From NCBI GenBank assembly GCA_047975325.1, contig JBKEDF010000070.1, positions 1-55,732 of the forward strand: a stretch of 55,732 nt of DNA, written 5' to 3'. Under the pieces are notes generated by a model. It was not told where the DNA came from, ran no database searches, and saw only the letters and a list, made by a program, of their open reading frames with translations. The stretch comes from JBKEDF01 sp047975325. Lineage in GTDB: Bacteria; Pseudomonadota; Alphaproteobacteria; Rhodobacterales; Rhodobacteraceae. This document shows, piece by piece, positions 7,979-14,846 of the stretch (position 1 is its first letter; the number at the start of each line of letters is the position of its first letter). The position numbers and the translations under genes are program-made.

Positions 7979-8539
7979 ATGATGGATCTAGGCAGACAGG
8001 GTGCCCCGGAACGGAAGTTTCATTCCCCCGAAGCGGGGCTGGTCGTGACCGATGGAACAATCGTGGAAGGTTATGCCAGTCTTTTTGGCAAATGCGATCA
8101 GGGTGGCGATGTGGTGAAAAAGGGCGCCTATGCGGCGAGCCTGAAGCGCCTGTCCGGCGGTGGAAGGCGGGTCAAGATGCTTTGGCAGCATGATCCGGCG
8201 CAGCCGATTGGCGTCTGGGATGAAGTCCGGGAAGACGATACGGGGCTTTATGTCAAGGGGCGGATCCTGGACGAGGTGGAAAGAGGCCGCGAGGCGGCGG
8301 CCCTGCTGGCTGCGGGGGCGATTGACGGGTTGTCAATCGGCTATCGTACCTTGCGGGCGGAACGGGACGGCAAGGGCCATCGGCTATTGTCGGAATTGGA
8401 GCTTTGGGAAGTGTCACTGGTAACTTTCCCGATGCTTCCCGAGGCGCGGGTGGCGTCCAAGGGTGAAGAGCCCGGCGACATCTGGGCTGAATTGACGTGC
8501 GCCCTTGAGGCTGCGCGTGAGGAACTGGCCGGGCGCTGA
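7979..8539 (+). CDS. GTA g4: HK97 family prohead protease
   Basis: This 186-aa serine protease (herpesvirus assemblin fold) trims the N-terminal part of the major capsid protein during head maturation. Likely catalytic residues are His71 in LWQHDP, Ser119 in DGLSIGY and Glu144 in ELWEVSLVTFPM, in the family order His-Ser-Glu. The size is normal. Translation starts at ATG 7979 (a second ATG follows at once), 3 nt after the g3.5 stop, with AGG nearby. The tail after residue 155 is variable and acidic. It is followed after 38 nt by its substrate, the capsid gene. Confidence 0.93.
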   Translation: MMDLGRQGAPERKFHSPEAGLVVTDGTIVEGYASLFGKCDQGGDVVKKGAYAASLKRLSGGGRRVKMLWQHDPAQPIGVWDEVREDDTGLYVKGRILDEVERGREAAALLAAGAIDGLSIGYRTLRAERDGKGHRLLSELELWEVSLVTFPMLPEARVASKGEEPGDIWAELTCALEAAREELAGR

Positions 8540-8577
8540 ACGGCCCTCCAGCGATAGTAATCCAAGGGGAAACCGAT

Positions 8578-9774
8578 ATGACCGAGATCAAGGCTCGGGC
8601 CAGGGCAGATTTGCCTGATGGCCGCGAACCGGCAAATGGCGTGAAAGCTGCAATGGCCGGTTTTCTGAAGGAAATCAATTCCTTTCAGAGTGAAATCAAG
8701 ACCGTTTTGCAACAACAGGAAGAACGACTGACCATGCTGGACCGGAAAACCACGACCTATGCACGCCCCACTCTTTCGGCCCAGTCCGAAACCGATGTGC
8801 CGCATAAGAAGGCCTTCAACGCCTATTTGCGTTCGGGTGATGATGATGGTCTGCGCGGGCTTGTCCTTGAGGGCAAGGCGATGAACACTGCGGTGGCGGC
8901 GGATGGTGGCTATCTCGTTGACCCGCAAACGGCAGACACGATCCGTTCGATGCTGGTTTCAACCTCCTCGATCCGTTCGATCGCCAATGTCGTGCAGGTG
9001 GAGGCCAGCTCGTTTGATGTCCTGATCGACCATACCGAGGTTGGCTCGGGCTGGGCAAGCGAAGCCGACCCGACAAGTGAAAGCACGACACCCGCGCTGG
9101 AACGTATTTCAATTCGCCTGCATGAGCTGTCGGCCATGCCCAAGGCCAGCCAGCGCCTGCTGGATGATAGTGCATTTGAGGTGGAAAACTGGCTTGCCGG
9201 CAAGATCGCGAACCGTTTCATTCGTGCCGAGGCTGCAGCCTTCATCAACGGTGATGGGGTAGACAAGCCCAAGGGCATTCTGCTGCCCCCAAAAGTTGCC
9301 AATGACAGTTGGAACTGGGGTAATCTGGGCTATGTCGCCACGGGTGCGGCGGAAGATTTCCCCGGAACCAATTCGGCCGATTGCATTGTCGATCTGGTCT
9401 ATGCCCTTGACGCGGAATACCGGGCCAATGCGAGTTTCGTGATGAATTCGAAGACCGCTGGCGCAGTGCGCAAGATGAAGGATGCCGATGGCCGTTTCCT
9501 GTGGTCCGATGGCCTTGCAGCGGGGGAGCCCGCACGTTTGATGGGATATCCGGTGCTTATCGCCGAAGACATGCCGGATATCGGTGCCGATGCCTACGCC
9601 ATTGCCTTTGGGGATTTTGCGGCCGGATACACCATTGCCGAACGTCCGGATTTGCGGATCCTGCGCGATCCCTTCTCGGCCAAGCCGCACGTGCTTTTCT
9701 ATGCGACCAAGCGTGTGGGCGGCGAAGTTACGGATTTTGCGGCAATCAAACTGCTGAAATTCGCAGTGTCCTGA
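8578..9774 (+). CDS. GTA g5: major capsid protein (HK97 fold)
   Basis: This 398-aa major head protein has an N-terminal scaffold-like section (about 1-95) with a helical coil (about 20-55, EINSFQSEIKTVLQQQEE) expected to be removed by the g4 protease. The HK97 shell domain starts near 100 (KAMNTAVAADGGYLVDP) and includes GDGVDKPKGIL around 222-232 and the GYTIAERPDLRILRDPF segment near the end. The GGYLVDP...TADTIR start of the mature domain is typical of the family. A GGGGAAA ribosome site precedes ATG 8578. A strong hairpin follows within 15 nt of the stop, which may favour capsid over downstream mRNA. Confidence 0.96.
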   Translation: MTEIKARARADLPDGREPANGVKAAMAGFLKEINSFQSEIKTVLQQQEERLTMLDRKTTTYARPTLSAQSETDVPHKKAFNAYLRSGDDDGLRGLVLEGKAMNTAVAADGGYLVDPQTADTIRSMLVSTSSIRSIANVVQVEASSFDVLIDHTEVGSGWASEADPTSESTTPALERISIRLHELSAMPKASQRLLDDSAFEVENWLAGKIANRFIRAEAAAFINGDGVDKPKGILLPPKVANDSWNWGNLGYVATGAAEDFPGTNSADCIVDLVYALDAEYRANASFVMNSKTAGAVRKMKDADGRFLWSDGLAAGEPARLMGYPVLIAEDMPDIGADAYAIAFGDFAAGYTIAERPDLRILRDPFSAKPHVLFYATKRVGGEVTDFAAIKLLKFAVS

Positions 9775-9787
9775 CTGGACCGCGAAG

Positions 9788-9810
9788 CCCGGCCCCTGCC
9801 AGGGGCCGGG
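9788..9810 (+). terminator. Strong hairpin after the capsid gene (partial terminator or mRNA stabiliser)
   Basis: A perfect 9-bp stem, CCCGGCCCC (9788-9796) and GGGGCCGGG (9802-9810), with loop TGCCA begins 13 nt after the capsid stop codon. Only TTAGTT follows, not a true T tract. Because tail genes follow in the same direction, full termination is unlikely. Attenuation or protection of the capsid message from 3' decay fits better. Confidence 0.5.
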
Positions 9811-9816
9811 TTAGTT

Positions 9817-9892
9817 GGGCGCGCGTCCGGGGATCGACCCGAACCGTATTGTCTAGCAGCCCTTCCGTCCGAGTGATGCGGGGCGCGCGTCC
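9817..9892. repeat. 12-bp direct repeat in the g5-g6 spacer
   Basis: GGGCGCGCGTCC occurs at 9817-9828 and again at 9881-9892, 52 bp apart, in the 149-nt gap between capsid and connector genes. No reading frame or known site explains it. It could be a binding site pair or the scar of a deletion or duplication. Confidence 0.5.
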
Positions 9893-9923
9893 AACCTTCA
9901 GAGGGAAGAATGGAGAGTTTGAT

Positions 9924-10526
9924 ATGATCCTGAATGAGCTGACGCAGGTGCCTGAGGCGGCACTGCCCGTTGCCGCGCTGAAAACCCATTTGCGAATGGG
10001 GAGCGGTTTTACGGATGATGGTATGCAAGACGGGCTGATGGTGTCCTATCTGCGTGCGGCGCTGACGGCGATAGAGGGGCGTATTGGAAAGGCCGTATTG
10101 TCGCGGCGTTACAGGATGGTTCTGGATAGCTGGCGTGATGCGCGGGTGCAGTCTCTGCCTCTTGCGCCTGTCAGTGCAATCCATTCGATCAATCTGTTTG
10201 ATGCTGACGGGATGACCGGGACCGTTGATCCGGCGCGCTACCGCCTTATGTCGGATCCGCATCGACCGAAGCTTGTTGCGAATGGCGCAAGCTTGCCCGC
10301 GGTGCCGCCGGCCGGCCGGGTTGAGATTGAGTTCGAAGCGGGATTCGGTGCAGATTGGGCGGAAATTCCGGCGGATCTTGCCCAGGCCGTGATGCTGTTG
10401 AGTGCAGAATATTACGAGATGCGCCACGATGGAGGCATGCGGGTGGGGGCGGGGCTCCCCTCCGTGATCCTGACATTGCTGGAACGCTGGCGCACGGTAA
10501 GGGTTCTGGGCGGGGGTGCGGCATGA
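9924..10526 (+). CDS. GTA g6: head-tail connector protein
   Basis: This 200-aa connector (HK97 gp6-like) forms the ring below the portal to which the stopper and tail attach. The N-terminus LPVAALKTHLRMG...DDG..DGLMVSYLRAA is the usual pattern of this small helical family, in which an initial four-helix core packs against the portal. The C-terminal half carries beta-rich stretches (VEIEFEAGFGADWAEIPADL). ATG 9924 is preceded by GAGAG; longer in-frame readings back to 9501 would overlap the capsid gene and are rejected. The gene ends in an ATGA overlap with g7. Confidence 0.88.
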   Translation: MILNELTQVPEAALPVAALKTHLRMGSGFTDDGMQDGLMVSYLRAALTAIEGRIGKAVLSRRYRMVLDSWRDARVQSLPLAPVSAIHSINLFDADGMTGTVDPARYRLMSDPHRPKLVANGASLPAVPPAGRVEIEFEAGFGADWAEIPADLAQAVMLLSAEYYEMRHDGGMRVGAGLPSVILTLLERWRTVRVLGGGAA

Positions 10527-10861
10527 TCCCTGTGCGCCTGAATCGGTGCCTCGTGCTGGAAACTCCGCAAAAGGCACCGGACGGCATGGGCGGTAACACA
10601 ATAACCTGGCGGCCGCTTGGCCGGATCTGGGCGGAGGTCCTTCCGGGGTCGGGGAAGGAGATTGGCGGGGAAGAGGCGCTGCTGTCTTACATCCCTTACC
10701 GGGTTACCGTGCGCGGTGCGCCGGTCGGGTCAGATGCGCGTCCGGTGCCTGGTCAACGCTTTCGTGAAGATACACGATTTTTCGAGATACTCGCGGTTAC
10801 GGAACGCGATGTGGAAGCACGTTATCTGCGTTGTTTTGTGCGGGAGGAAAGACAGAAATGA
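10523..10861 (+). CDS. GTA g7: head-tail adaptor (stopper-like)
   Basis: This 112-aa protein of the phage head-tail joining family (SPP1 gp16-like) forms the ring that closes the head and joins the connector to the tail. Typical features are LVLETPQKAPDGMGGNTITWRPLGRIWAEVLP at the start (only partly quoted in families as 'D..GG....W.....WA.V') and a beta-barrel pattern through the end (RYLRCFVREE). It starts at ATG 10523, overlapping g6 by 4 nt, and its stop overlaps g8. The order connector-stopper-terminator matches the RcGTA cluster, which makes the call firm despite weak sequence conservation. Confidence 0.85.
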   Translation: MIPVRLNRCLVLETPQKAPDGMGGNTITWRPLGRIWAEVLPGSGKEIGGEEALLSYIPYRVTVRGAPVGSDARPVPGQRFREDTRFFEILAVTERDVEARYLRCFVREERQK

Positions 10862-11256
10862 GCTATGGCATGGCGGCCGCGCTTCAGGCTGCGGTCTTTA
10901 CGCGGCTGGCGGAGTTTCCTGCACTGTCTGAGGTGCCGGTTCTTGATGCACCGCCGACCGGCGGGCCTGGTGGAACCTTTGTCGTGATCGGCCCGGAAGA
11001 TGTGAGGGATGCCTCTGACAAGAGCGGGGCCGGAGCAGCGCATCGGTTGATGATAACGGTTGTCAGTGACCGTGATGGTTTCCAGGCGGCAAAAGAGGTC
11101 GCGGTGGCGGTTTCGGACGCGCTTGATGACGCCCCGTTGGAACTGGATCGGGGACGGCTGGTCAATATCAGTTTTCAGCGGGCGGTGGCCCGGCGTCTGG
11201 ATGAGGGCGCCATGCGGCGAATTGATCTGACTTTCCGCGCAAGGGTTGAGGCATGA
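10858..11256 (+). CDS. GTA g8: tail terminator protein (DUF3168 family)
   Basis: The 132-aa DUF3168 protein caps the tail tube where it meets the head. The start MSYGMAAALQAAVFTRL and the core GTFVVIGPEDVRDASDKSGAGAAHRL fit the DUF3168 pattern of a short helix, then a strand followed by a conserved D..DKS..G..H segment. The GTG/ATG choice is clear: ATG 10858 lies 4 nt inside the end of g7 with GGAGGAAAG upstream. The next gene (major tail) is 47 nt further on. Nothing unusual. Confidence 0.88.
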   Translation: MSYGMAAALQAAVFTRLAEFPALSEVPVLDAPPTGGPGGTFVVIGPEDVRDASDKSGAGAAHRLMITVVSDRDGFQAAKEVAVAVSDALDDAPLELDRGRLVNISFQRAVARRLDEGAMRRIDLTFRARVEA

Positions 11257-11303
11257 CCCTGCCCGGCATGGGACAAAATAAAATTCTGGATCGGAGATAA
11301 AAC

Positions 11304-11717
11304 ATGGCTGTGCAGAGCGGCAAGGATCTTCTTATCAAGCTCGACATGGCGGGCGATGGTACGTTCGAGACAATAGCGGGGCTGCGCGCCACGCGGATCA
11401 GTTTCAATGCGGAAACGGTGGATGTGACCAGCCTTGAAAGCGAGGGTGGCTGGCGCGAGCTTCTGGCTGGCGCGGGGGTAAAATCGGCGTCGATTTCCGG
11501 CTCCGGTGTCTTTCGTGATGCAGCAACGGACGAGCGGGCGCGCCAGATATTCTTTGATGGGGAAATTCCGAACTTCCAGGTGGTCATCCCGGATTTTGGT
11601 ACGATCGAAGGGCCATTTCAGATTTCGGCCATCGATTATTCCGGCAGCCATAATGGCGAGGCGGCCTATGAGATGACCATGGCCTCTGCCGGTGCACTGA
11701 CCTTTGTGGCGTTGTGA
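11304..11717 (+). CDS. GTA g9: major tail protein
   Basis: This 137-aa tube subunit stacks in rings to make the tail channel. It shows the TP901-1/lambda-type tail tube pattern: KDLLIKLDMAGDGTFETIAGLR at the start, RISFNAETVDVTSLESEG (about 31-48), then GSGVFRDAATDERARQIFFDG and a closing strand pair (YEMTMASAGALTFVAL). ATG 11304 has CGGAGA eight bases upstream. The stop overlaps the following gene's start. Length and position agree with the RcGTA major tail protein. Confidence 0.93.
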   Translation: MAVQSGKDLLIKLDMAGDGTFETIAGLRATRISFNAETVDVTSLESEGGWRELLAGAGVKSASISGSGVFRDAATDERARQIFFDGEIPNFQVVIPDFGTIEGPFQISAIDYSGSHNGEAAYEMTMASAGALTFVAL

Positions 11718-12034
11718 TGAACCCGTGGGCAGGAGAGGTGGTGCTGGTCCTTGATGGTGAGCGCCATGTGGCGAAGCTGACATTGGGTGCGCTGGCTGAA
11801 CTGGAGGACGCATTGGATACCGGAACGCTGATCGAACTTGTTGAGCGTTTTGAAACGGGGCGGTTTTCATCGCGCGATGTTCTGGCATTGATTGTGGCCG
11901 GGCTACGGGGTGGGGGATGGAACGGAACGGCCAACAATCTGCGAACGGTAGAAATTGGCGGAGGGCCGGTGGAGGCCGTGCGGGTTGCGGCGCAGCTGCT
12001 GGCCCGCGCCTTTGGAACACCACAATCAACATGA
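11717..12034 (+). CDS. GTA g10: tail assembly protein (GTA family)
   Basis: This 105-aa protein of the 'gene transfer agent family' lies between major tail and tape measure genes. In tailed phages that slot encodes tail assembly chaperones that coat the tape measure until the tube forms; this role is inferred here. The sequence VVLVLDGERHVAKLTLGALAELEDAL matches the chaperone-type start (a beta hairpin, then an L-x-x-L helix). ATG 11717 overlaps the g9 stop by one base (GTG 11714 is an alternative) and the stop shares 4 nt with the next gene, so coupled translation is likely. Confidence 0.82.
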   Translation: MNPWAGEVVLVLDGERHVAKLTLGALAELEDALDTGTLIELVERFETGRFSSRDVLALIVAGLRGGGWNGTANNLRTVEIGGGPVEAVRVAAQLLARAFGTPQST

Positions 12035-12240
12035 ATGGGATCGATTGGCCCGGGTTGATGCGGGCGGGGCTTTGTGGGCTCGGGCTTGCACCGGAGGTTT
12101 TCTGGCGGCTGACTCCGATGGAATTGCGGATCATGTTGGGTGCGGAAGGTACAGCGCCTCCGCTGACCCGCGCGCGGTTGGAAGAATTGTCGCGTGCGTT
12201 TCCGGACGTGGAAAAGGAGGCAGGCTATGGCCGAAATTGA
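12031..12240 (+). CDS. GTA g10.1: small tail assembly chaperone (rcc01693-like)
   Basis: This 69-aa protein starts with NGIDWPGLMRAGLCGLGLAPEVFWRLTP, the pattern of the rcc01693 family: short tail chaperones in which a W-x-x-LTP-x-E-L segment is conserved (WRLTPMELRIMLG at 33-45). The pair g10/g10.1 resembles the G and GT chaperones of lambda but is encoded by two genes with an ATGA overlap, not by a ribosomal frameshift. The C-terminus overlaps the tape measure start by 14 nt. It is easy to miss because of its size. Confidence 0.82.
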   Translation: MNGIDWPGLMRAGLCGLGLAPEVFWRLTPMELRIMLGAEGTAPPLTRARLEELSRAFPDVEKEAGYGRN

Positions 12241-12880
12241 ACAGTTGGAAGACCAGATTGCAGCACTTGAGGTCAGTCTGGATGGTACTGCTGGTGTCGT
12301 GGCGGCGTTTGATGGTGAACTGTCTCGCATGCGTGACAGCCTTGTTTTTACCGGTCGCGAGGTCGATAGCCTTTCGCGCGGTTTTGGAACGGGTCTGCGG
12401 CGTGCTTTCGACGGACTTATCTTTGATGGGATGAAGCTTTCCGATGCGTTGAAAAGCGTCGGGCAGAGCATGGCAAACACGGTTTATAACGCCGCAATGC
12501 GACCGGTGCAGAATGCCCTGGGCGGGTTTATGGCGCAGGGAATAAATTCACTTTTGGGAGGGGTAATGCCCTTCGAAAAAGGGGGGGCATTCACCCAGGG
12601 GCGGGTAATGCCCTTTGCAAGGGGGGGCGTCTTTTCCAGTCCGACAACCTTTCCCATGCGGGGTGGTACAGGGTTGATGGGTGAGGCGGGACCAGAAGCC
12701 ATCATGCCGCTTTCACGCGGACCAGATGGGCGGCTGGGGGTGCGGGCTGCGGGTGGTGGACAACCAATTTCCGTCGTGATGAATATTTCGACCCCCGATG
12801 TGCAGGGTTTTCAACGTTCGCAAAGCCAGATTGCTGCGCAAGCCGCGCGGGCGCTGGCGCGTGGGCAACGCAACAGGTGA
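12227..12880 (+). CDS. GTA g11: tail tape measure protein
   Basis: This 217-aa tape measure is very short compared with phage relatives (often over 600 aa), consistent with the short GTA tail. It has an N-terminal coil (about 1-45), a helix patch around SLSRGFGTGLRRAFDGLIFDGMKL (about 55-78), a Gly-rich central part with MPFEKGGAFTQGRVMPFARGG (two MPF-x-x-GG repeats near 118-140) and LMGEAGPEAIMPLSRGPDGRLGV (about 153-175), a block found at the ends of many tape measure proteins. ATG 12227 has an excellent AAGGAGG site. Longer in-frame readings start inside g10.1 and are not needed. Confidence 0.9.
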   Translation: MAEIEQLEDQIAALEVSLDGTAGVVAAFDGELSRMRDSLVFTGREVDSLSRGFGTGLRRAFDGLIFDGMKLSDALKSVGQSMANTVYNAAMRPVQNALGGFMAQGINSLLGGVMPFEKGGAFTQGRVMPFARGGVFSSPTTFPMRGGTGLMGEAGPEAIMPLSRGPDGRLGVRAAGGGQPISVVMNISTPDVQGFQRSQSQIAAQAARALARGQRNR

Positions 12881-12889
12881 GGACAGATT

Positions 12890-13522
12890 ATGGGTTTTCA
12901 TGAAGTGCGGTTTCCGACGGATTTGAGTTTCGGTTCCGTCGGCGGCCCGGAGCGGCGCACGGAAGTGGTGACACTTGTGAATGGTTTCGAGGAACGCAAC
13001 ACGGCATGGGCGCATTCGCGCAGGCGCTATGATGCGGGGATGGGGCTGCGCAGCCTTGATGATGTCGAGGTGCTGATTGCCTTTTTCGAGGCCCGGCGCG
13101 GGCAGCTTTACGGCTTTCGCTGGAAGGATTGGGCGGATTTCAAATCCAGTGCGGCCTCGAAACCGGTGGATCATATGGACCAGATCCTTGGGACAGGTGA
13201 CGGGTCGCAAACTGAATTTGCGCTGATGAAAACCTATAGATCGGGTGGGCAAAGCTATGTTCGGCCTATTCGCAAACCGGTGCCTGGAACTGTTCAGGTG
13301 GCGCTTGCGGGGGATCGCCTAATCGAAGGCCCGGATTACAGCGTGCAGGAGGCGACGGGGCGCGTCTTGTTTTCGGTTCCGCCGGATCCGGGCGTCGAGG
13401 TTACCTGTGGTTTCGAATTCGATGTTCCAGTGCGCTTCGATACCGACCGTATTCAGACATCCGTGGCTACCTTTCGGGCGGGCGATGTACCTTCGGTTCC
13501 GGTTGTGGAGGTGCGGATCTGA
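12890..13522 (+). CDS. GTA g12: distal tail protein (DUF2460)
   Basis: This 210-aa DUF2460 protein forms the distal tail ring that joins the tube to the hub. It begins with FHEVRFPTDLSFGSVGGPERRTEVVTL, characteristic of the family, and contains the conserved RRGQLYGFRWKDWADF block (about 70-85) and a DRIQTSVATFRAGDVPSVPVVEVRI end. The start ATG 12890 follows the tape measure stop by 9 nt with GAGGA. The stop TGA shares its A with the next gene's ATG. Length is as expected. Confidence 0.93.
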   Translation: MGFHEVRFPTDLSFGSVGGPERRTEVVTLVNGFEERNTAWAHSRRRYDAGMGLRSLDDVEVLIAFFEARRGQLYGFRWKDWADFKSSAASKPVDHMDQILGTGDGSQTEFALMKTYRSGGQSYVRPIRKPVPGTVQVALAGDRLIEGPDYSVQEATGRVLFSVPPDPGVEVTCGFEFDVPVRFDTDRIQTSVATFRAGDVPSVPVVEVRI

Positions 13523-14409
13523 TGACGGCGCGTGATGATCTTCTGGCACATCTTGAAAGCGGGACGACTACCGTCTGTCATGCCTGGGCCATCCATCGTC
13601 GGGATGGTGGAGTGCACGGGTTTACAGATCATGACGAAGATCTGTCCTTCGACGGGATCGACTTTCGTGCAGGCACGGGTCTGACCGCGAAGGCGCTGCA
13701 ACAAAGCACGGGACTGTCGGTGGACAACAGCGAGGCAGTCGGTGCGTTTTCCGATCTTTCGGTAACGGAGACCGATATCAATGCCGGGCGATTTGATGAT
13801 GCCCGGCTGACAGCATGGCTTGTGAACTGGCAAAATCCCGAGGAGCGTATGCTGCGCTTTCGCGGTTCCATCGGAGAAATTTCGCATGCGGGCGTTGCAT
13901 TTCGTGCTGAATTGCGCGGGCTTTCGGAGGCGTTGAACCGGCCGCATGGCCGCAGTTATCAGCGCGATTGCACTGCGATTCTCGGAGATCGTGAATGCCG
14001 GTTCGATGTTACGCAACCGGGGTTTTCGGTCGAGCTTCCGGTTGAAGGATTGGAGGATGGGCGGCGTTTCACCTTTGAGGGGTTAACCGATTTCGAGGAT
14101 CGCTGGTTTGAACGAGGACGATTGGTTGTTCTGGGCGGTGCCGCAGCGGGTGGTCTTGGTGTGATCAAGGGGGACAATCGAAAGGCGGAGGGCCGTGTTC
14201 TGGAACTTTGGCAGTCGATCAGGGGAAATCTGCAACCGGGGGACATGATCCGGCTGGAAGCAGGATGCGACAAAAGTGTTTCATCTTGCCAGTCCAAGTT
14301 TGCGAATTTCCTGAATTATCGCGGGTTCCCCCATATTCCGGGTGAGGATTGGCTTACCTCCTATCCTACCTCAAGCAGTCGAAATGACGGTGGGAGCTTG
14401 TTGAAATGA
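13522..14409 (+). CDS. GTA g13: tail hub protein (DUF2163)
   Basis: This 295-aa hub protein of the DUF2163/BR0599 family makes the base of the tail. Conserved blocks are VCHAWAIHRRDGGVHGFTDHDEDL near the start and the C-terminal NYRGFPHIPGEDWL segment (265-277). Four cysteines, Cys150 and Cys159 (C-x8-C) with Cys249 and Cys256 (C-x6-C), are placed so that they could bind one metal or iron-sulfur cluster; I recall such a cluster being described for the R. capsulatus hub, but cannot confirm it here. The start overlaps g12 by one base; the stop overlaps g14 by 4 nt. Confidence 0.92.
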   Translation: MTARDDLLAHLESGTTTVCHAWAIHRRDGGVHGFTDHDEDLSFDGIDFRAGTGLTAKALQQSTGLSVDNSEAVGAFSDLSVTETDINAGRFDDARLTAWLVNWQNPEERMLRFRGSIGEISHAGVAFRAELRGLSEALNRPHGRSYQRDCTAILGDRECRFDVTQPGFSVELPVEGLEDGRRFTFEGLTDFEDRWFERGRLVVLGGAAAGGLGVIKGDNRKAEGRVLELWQSIRGNLQPGDMIRLEAGCDKSVSSCQSKFANFLNYRGFPHIPGEDWLTSYPTSSSRNDGGSLLK

Positions 14410-14846
14410 AGCCATTCGAGAACAAGATCCTGATTGAGGCCCGTTCGTGGATCGGGACACCATATGTGCATCAGGCAAGTACAAAGGGGGCAGGGACTGA
14501 TTGCCTTGGTCTGATCAGGGGCGTCTGGCGCGCGTTGTTTGATGACGAGCCGGAGGATGTCCCTCCCTATAGTCAGGATTGGGGTGAACTGGGACGGCAG
14601 GAATTTCTTCTTGCGGCGGCAGCGCGCTGGTTGCTGCCAGCGGTTTCACCCTCTTCCGGGGATGTCCTGCTTTTCCGGATGCGGGATAGATCTGTGGCAA
14701 AGCATCTGGGAATTGCAGCCCAAATGGGTGCAGCGCCCAGTTTTATTCATGCCTATTCGGGGCATTCTGTGGTCGAAAGCCCGTTGACGGGGGCTTGGTC
14801 GCGTCGGGTTGTGGCGCGTTTCCGTTTTCCTGAAGGAGCCAAGTGA
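14406..14846 (+). CDS. GTA g14: NlpC/P60 cell wall peptidase
   Basis: This 146-aa cysteine peptidase of the tail tip is expected to cut peptide crosslinks in the recipient's peptidoglycan during DNA entry. The papain-like catalytic set is visible: Cys33 in GTDCLGLIRG, His100 in AKHLGIAA, with a further polar residue (His115 in FIHAY) behind it. The fold matches NlpC/P60 over nearly the full length. It starts at ATG 14406, overlapping g13 by 4 nt, and is followed directly by g15. No signal peptide, as it travels inside the particle. Confidence 0.92.
   Translation: MKPFENKILIEARSWIGTPYVHQASTKGAGTDCLGLIRGVWRALFDDEPEDVPPYSQDWGELGRQEFLLAAAARWLLPAVSPSSGDVLLFRMRDRSVAKHLGIAAQMGAAPSFIHAYSGHSVVESPLTGAWSRRVVARFRFPEGAK

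Noticed and set aside
9775..9810. True factor-independent terminator after the capsid gene
   Set aside because: Stem is strong, but the T tract is missing and co-directional tail genes follow, so only partial termination or mRNA protection is proposed.
12031..12240. Programmed frameshift between the two tail chaperone genes, as in lambda G/GT
   Set aside because: No slippery heptamer at the junction; the two genes have separate starts joined by an ATGA overlap.
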